From assembly GCA_000969725.1 (NCBI GenBank), contig JXSR01S002365.1: a stretch of DNA of 44,141 bases, one strand, 5' to 3'. This DNA is from Ophiothrix spiculata. Its lineage: Eukaryota > Echinodermata > Ophiuroidea > Amphilepidida > Ophiotrichidae. This document shows positions 36,001 to 42,000 of this stretch, in pieces. The notes beneath the pieces were generated by a model, which saw only the letters and a program-made list of their open reading frames with translations, did not search any database and was not told the origin of the DNA. How positions within the stretch are numbered: position 1 is the stretch's first letter; every line of letters starts with the position of its first letter. A program made the position numbers and the translations under genes.

Positions 36001-39000
36001 CAATAAGTTTAATTAGGAGAATTTTGATGATTCTCACCAATCTTCTGACTTTGATGATGAGACACTGAATCCAAGTTAATTGTAGTGCTCAATTGTCTTA
36101 ATAAAATTTAAGGCTTGTTTCAGATCTATCTTGAAATTTCGTCCCCATTATCAATACACACAAGATAAACAATCATTGCAAACAGGGATAAAAAGGTCTA
36201 AACTACTGAGTGTAACATAGGCTCTTTGGTGAAAATATTGAAAAACACTTTAAACACCAACATTTTCGCGCTCAGTAATTTTTCAAAAGATAAGATAAAA
36301 ATCGAAAGTTTGAGAAAACCCTTCCTAGACATTTGTTTCTAAATTCCAAAAAGCAAAAAAGTTCAAAATTTAACAAATGCAAATTTTAGTTAGGCTTTCC
36401 AGAAATTTTGGGGGTAAAAATATGCTTTTTGGTCAAAAACCGATATCACCAATATGTTCAGGGGGAAAAATGTAAACTTTATATGATTTATGCAATTGGT
36501 TTGAGAGTTAGAGTACAAAAAACGTTTAAGCTAGTTTAAAGTCTACCCCAGCCTTAAGGGTACGAGGAATCCATATGCTCAGGAAAATGTGAATCCTAAC
36601 TATTTTTCAATAATGAAAAGATAAATAGTTTCCACTGCCTTTGCGGGGACTCGAACCATGGATTATGGCGGGGTTAGTCATGCATTACGAAGCGAGAGAT
36701 CTACCGCTGAGCTATCAAGGTAGCGTTGAGATTGTGAACTAAAATCTAAAACATAAACATTAGAATGCTGTATTTTTCTTTTGTTTACATAAAAATTGCA
36801 ATTTTTGTCTTATTGGAATGCTCAATTTGTAAGTAAATTATGCGAATGCGTATATCAGACAAAATGTAGATAATGTAGATACTTAAAACAGGCAATTCAC
36901 AGGGCAAACTAAGAGTCGTAATTCACGTCCGGATTTTCGGGCAAAACAACCCGGGTTTGTTACATTATTATTCAAAATCAACTCAGCATATTTATAAAAT
37001 ATTGTTTGTAATTCAATAAGAAGTATCAAGCCTACAATCTGTCAAAATTTGAAACCAGTCGAATTGTTCGAACATCATAAAATTATGAGGATTCGGCGAA
37101 AAAGGGTCAACTTTTTCGAAGTAGTCTTTAGGCGTCATTTTGACCTTGATAATGGACGTGAAATCACTAGTAAAGTTATATGTATAAACTAGAGACTCTA
37201 TTCATTATGTACGCTAAAAATTGTGATATTCTGATGGGTGCAGTAAACATGACATTCAGCCGAGCGAGACGTTTTTAGGGACTGTAGCCTTTAGGTAGGT
37301 ATTTGGTGAACAATTTAACATACTCACTTTCCATACTTGAATGAAGGGTCTTCACCTATATAAAGCAATCGTAGAGTTTCATTCTCATATCTTGGGCCGA
37401 ATTAATGCTACAGACAAATATGTGTCTAAGAGTGACCCATAGAAACATATAGGATATTTATTTTTGTTAACAAAATATTCCATTAATTTAGCACTTTTTT
37501 GACCACATCTCTTTGACGAAACATAATATAGGGGAGAACAATTTACAGGGGTTATGAGAAAAATATGTGCTTTCATGTGATATCAAAATCTCCAATTTGA
37601 TTTTTTGAGTGAAAGTGATTGGAACACCACCTTTAAGTATTACAAACAAGACATAATTAAAAATGTTAATGCTAGGGCTTTGCACCCAAAGATATTCCCT
37701 TGCCCAGGAGACAATCACTTAACTCTCTTAATCCCTATCAAGAACACTTTGTTCAGATGGGAAGAACCATTTGCTCTCATTGAATTACTCACACATAGAA
37801 GAGACATTTGCTCTTAATTTGAGCAAATAAACTCAGAGCGAATGCCTCTCCTGTGAGCGATATCTTTAGATGTAAAGCCTGGGTCCTTTATCTACAAATT
37901 TAAAGGCAGGCCCTTTAACAGAAGTCTTCTAAATTTGAAGCCAGGATATAAATGAACTTACCTGTGGATCTACTCTATTAGCCTTTGGCAAAACTGCTAG
38001 ATGATCCACAGTGGAGCCAATGATGACCTTCTGTGGTGGAGGCTAATCAAGAAAAACAACAGTACAGTTATTATTAACAGAGAATTATGAGTGATACATA
38101 TGAAAATCTGATTTTTTTCTTCAAAATTATGACACAGCACAATAAAGGAAAATGGGTAATATATCATCATTTCAATTTGGAATGTTGTTACAAATTAATT
38201 GTGTGTAAAAAGGCCAAATTTTGATCCAAATCCCATCATTATTAATAATCTGTTTTTTAGATACAATATTCTTTGAAACCAAAAGAATTTTCTACTTTTA
38301 TTGCCCTGTAATTAAAATTTGATATTTCTGATTCCAACTTATTCCCCTTGCTCATGTCACAATTATTTTTCAATTATACTTTTAGATTTTGAATATTTTT
38401 TTTCAAGTTTTATTTATAGCTATTTGTCAAAATCAACTCTACCCTATCTTGAATGTACAACACTATCATACAACAAGGCTACTATTATTGAGTAAAATTT
38501 TATTTGATTTGGTCAAAACATAAGTATTTTATTGCAGTCTCTAGATGTTTTTTCCTTCATTTTATGTCAATTACATGTACAGTGGAAACTCGGTAACACG
38601 AAAATACATAACCCGTAATACCGCGTAACTCGAAAGGAACTTAAAACCCTGACTTTTTTTATCATGTATTTTTCAAGTTTAACATGAAAGAAATAGTACG
38701 AAATCCGCTGAAGTCGAAAGCAAGTGACAACCCCTACTGTACATTTCACATTGCGTTCCCGAAAGATAACACGAAAACTCTCTACGAGGAGTATAATCGC
38801 CATAATATATATCTTATACATACGTTTTAAAAACATTGATGTTTAAAATCATCGCAAAAACACCCCTACTTGAAAATCGACGAGTCTGGTAGCTAGACTA
38901 ATATGGACGATTTCGATGTTTCTTGGCACTGTACGGCTTGATTTAAGTTAGTAATTTTTAAGTAAATGCGGGGAAATTTGATGTTTTAAGTTAGCAATTA

Positions 39001-42000
39001 GTCCTTTAATGCAATATTACATTGATTCATGCCTGTCCCTGAGATTTTTCTGACTTTTAGGTTTTTAAGTAAGCTTACAGATGCCACATGCTATAAGCCA
39101 GTGCAGTATCAATACCAGTATATGCAATGCATTTGATTTTTATTGGCGGCGATCTGTTATGGTTTACTCGAAATTTGCTTAACACAAAAAGCACATTCTT
39201 GGCCCCAACGATTTGGTGTTAATGAGTTTCTACTGTAGATACAAATGACTTGACTGACCGACCTACCTGAGGTTTCTTCCTTTTATCTACAATGAGGGGT
39301 AATGACACACCATAGTTTTCACTCAGAACCTTCCTATTTTGATTACTGGTTGGGTCTGTGATTGCTTTCATTTTGCTCTGAAATTTAGTCTGCAATGAAA
39401 AATGCAAAAAATAATTGAAATCAGACAAGTAGGTTTTTCCAATGTGTGGCTGTTCCCTTAAACAATTGCAGTAAAATTTGCTTGGAAAGTAAACCTAAAC
39501 CAGGGAATCTGAACTAGAGGCGCACGAGCCAAATTTGGCGTTTTGACTACATTACAAATTAGCACCTTTTCTCTCTAAAAAAAAACCCAAATACATACAT
39601 AGAAATACACTGACTCAAAAAGGGTGAATATGGCCCATATTTTGAACTACCGGTATGTTGATTCTCGGCTTTTGATCACACATTATGAACTTTTGTAATT
39701 ACCTCAAAGTTATGGTGTTTGGGATCATTCCTGACAATGTGATCATATGTGATTCCAATTTAAAATCACCCCTCCTTCTTTAATAGCTAGGACAAAATCT
39801 CAGGTGTGGATCTATATGAATTATCAATCACATTTCTCACTTATTTGGCAGTTATCTACATCTACAAGAATGACCAGGGGTGGATTCGGGGACTGAACCT
39901 CTTGCACCTTGCTAAAAAACAGGTAAAATTAACCTTTTTTTAAATTTTGTGTCAATAAGCACCTCAAACCCAAAAATAAAGTCAAATCCCCTCTTGGGCT
40001 CTCCTTCACCACTGCCACCACCACCATCGTAATAAAAGATCCAAGTCATGCCAGTATGATTATCTCAGTCAAAAATGGGAAGATCATCTTCCCATTATCT
40101 TCCCAAGTCTGTGTTATCTTCAAGATAAAACAGACTTGGAAAAATTGTGAACAATTACGGACGTGCACCAATAAATCACTTTAAGTTTCCTGTATTGTTC
40201 TGATTTCTACTAAAAACACTGAATATTTGCACCTGGTGTATCAACAATCATGAAAATTCAACTTGGGATGGGGTAATTAAAATTCAATTCAAAGAATAGA
40301 GCACTGAAATCCTACTTACTGCTTGGCCAGGCGATGGACCGAATGGCCCTCCGCCTCCTGATGGTTCTATGGCAGTGAACCGCTGGCTTAGTTTTCTGCA
40401 ATGACAAAAGGAAAAATGCTCAACATGGTCTTAATTTCAAAAATATGATATATTTAAGGAGGGGAGACTCATGATCAGTGTTTGTCAACGGGTCCCTCTT
40501 GACGTCACATTTATTCACCAATAAATGTTGGTTCAGATCTGAATTAGTTGAGTTCTCTTTGAAGCCATGGATCATATTCACTTTAAGGGGTTTCCTCACA
40601 GATGCAAAATCTCTATTGATTTTCTTGAAATTTAGTATTTGGTAGATTTATTTGTGCTGATACCGAATCAAAAATTAAAAAAATATAGGTCACCGTGCTC
40701 ATTTTTAAGATATAGACCTATTTTCCAAAAAAACAAAACGATTGACCACATTATTATGTTCTCAGCTGACCGATTTCCAAAAAAATCGGACAGGGATATC
40801 GGACAGAAAACAAAATATCAGATTTTGAACATAATAATGATAAAATTGGATGGATTTTTTCGCATGATACTCAAAGATATTGATCTCGCTATGAGTTTTA
40901 GAAATATCGAGCTCGACGCTGCGCGTCTCGCACGATATTTCGTAAAACTCATAGCTCGACCAATATCTTTTTGTATCATGCTCAATCAATCCAATTTTAT
41001 ATCGGTATAGGGAAAGCTAAAAAAGTCGATCATTATGTGCTTGTAAAATAGTAAATGCTCCATTGATTTTTTAATTTTTTATATATGTTTAAGCTTGAAC
41101 CAATGCATCGTATATGTATCGGGCGGATATTACACCCTATTGGCAAAACATCGTATCGGTAAAATCACCTGTCTTTGCCGATGACCGGCGCAGAGCTACT
41201 GTGTAATCACTTCCAACCGGCACGAAATTGACCAATTATGAAATAAAAATACTAGATATATTAGAAAAAATCAAGAAAAATCACATTTGATACAAGCAAA
41301 AACAAACACTGTCAACGATAAACATGTACATAAAAATTACTTTATGTTATGATTATTCCCGACATTTGACATTGAAACACGCACGGTAACCTCACACCCA
41401 GCTTCTAAAGATGATAATTGCAAAAGTGTTGAAAGCTTAGCCCCTTCTCACAAATGTTAAAGGGACTAGCCTAGATTCTGTAAGCTACCTTTTTGATGAC
41501 AGATTGTTTTACATGAATCGAGAGAACAGTTTATTAGTAATATTTATAACTGACCTACTAGTAGTTTCCCCCGAATTTGTGGAATATTAAAAATTAATTC
41601 TCTCTCAATGTCTGCTATTTCTGTGTAGACATTTTTACTTTTCTGGATTTTACTCTACATTTTTGAGCTTTTATTTAGGGCATTTCAGTCTCTTTTTAAA
41701 AAAGTTAAGCTGTTTGGTGTTTATTACTTACCTTTCATTAAAGGATTTTGCAGTTTTCCTGAATGACAATTCCTCTAATGCACTGATATCCCACACTGCC
41801 TCTCTGTAATAGAATTAGAAATGATTTAGATGACCAGTCACAAAAAAAACCACTTCCATATAGTATATGAGCCTAGGACCTTGGCATTACTTGCTCTAGC
41901 TCTAGCAACTAAGGTATCGGTAATGAAGTCATGGGGGAGAATATTTGATTTTCACATTCACAGTTCTAACTCTGGTCCTCTGAAATCTTCTCATCCAAAA

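Noticed and set aside
40639..41010. Plus-strand open frame of 123 codons
   Set aside because: It runs through the 40842-40998 hairpin; both strands are open there because the sequence is palindromic.
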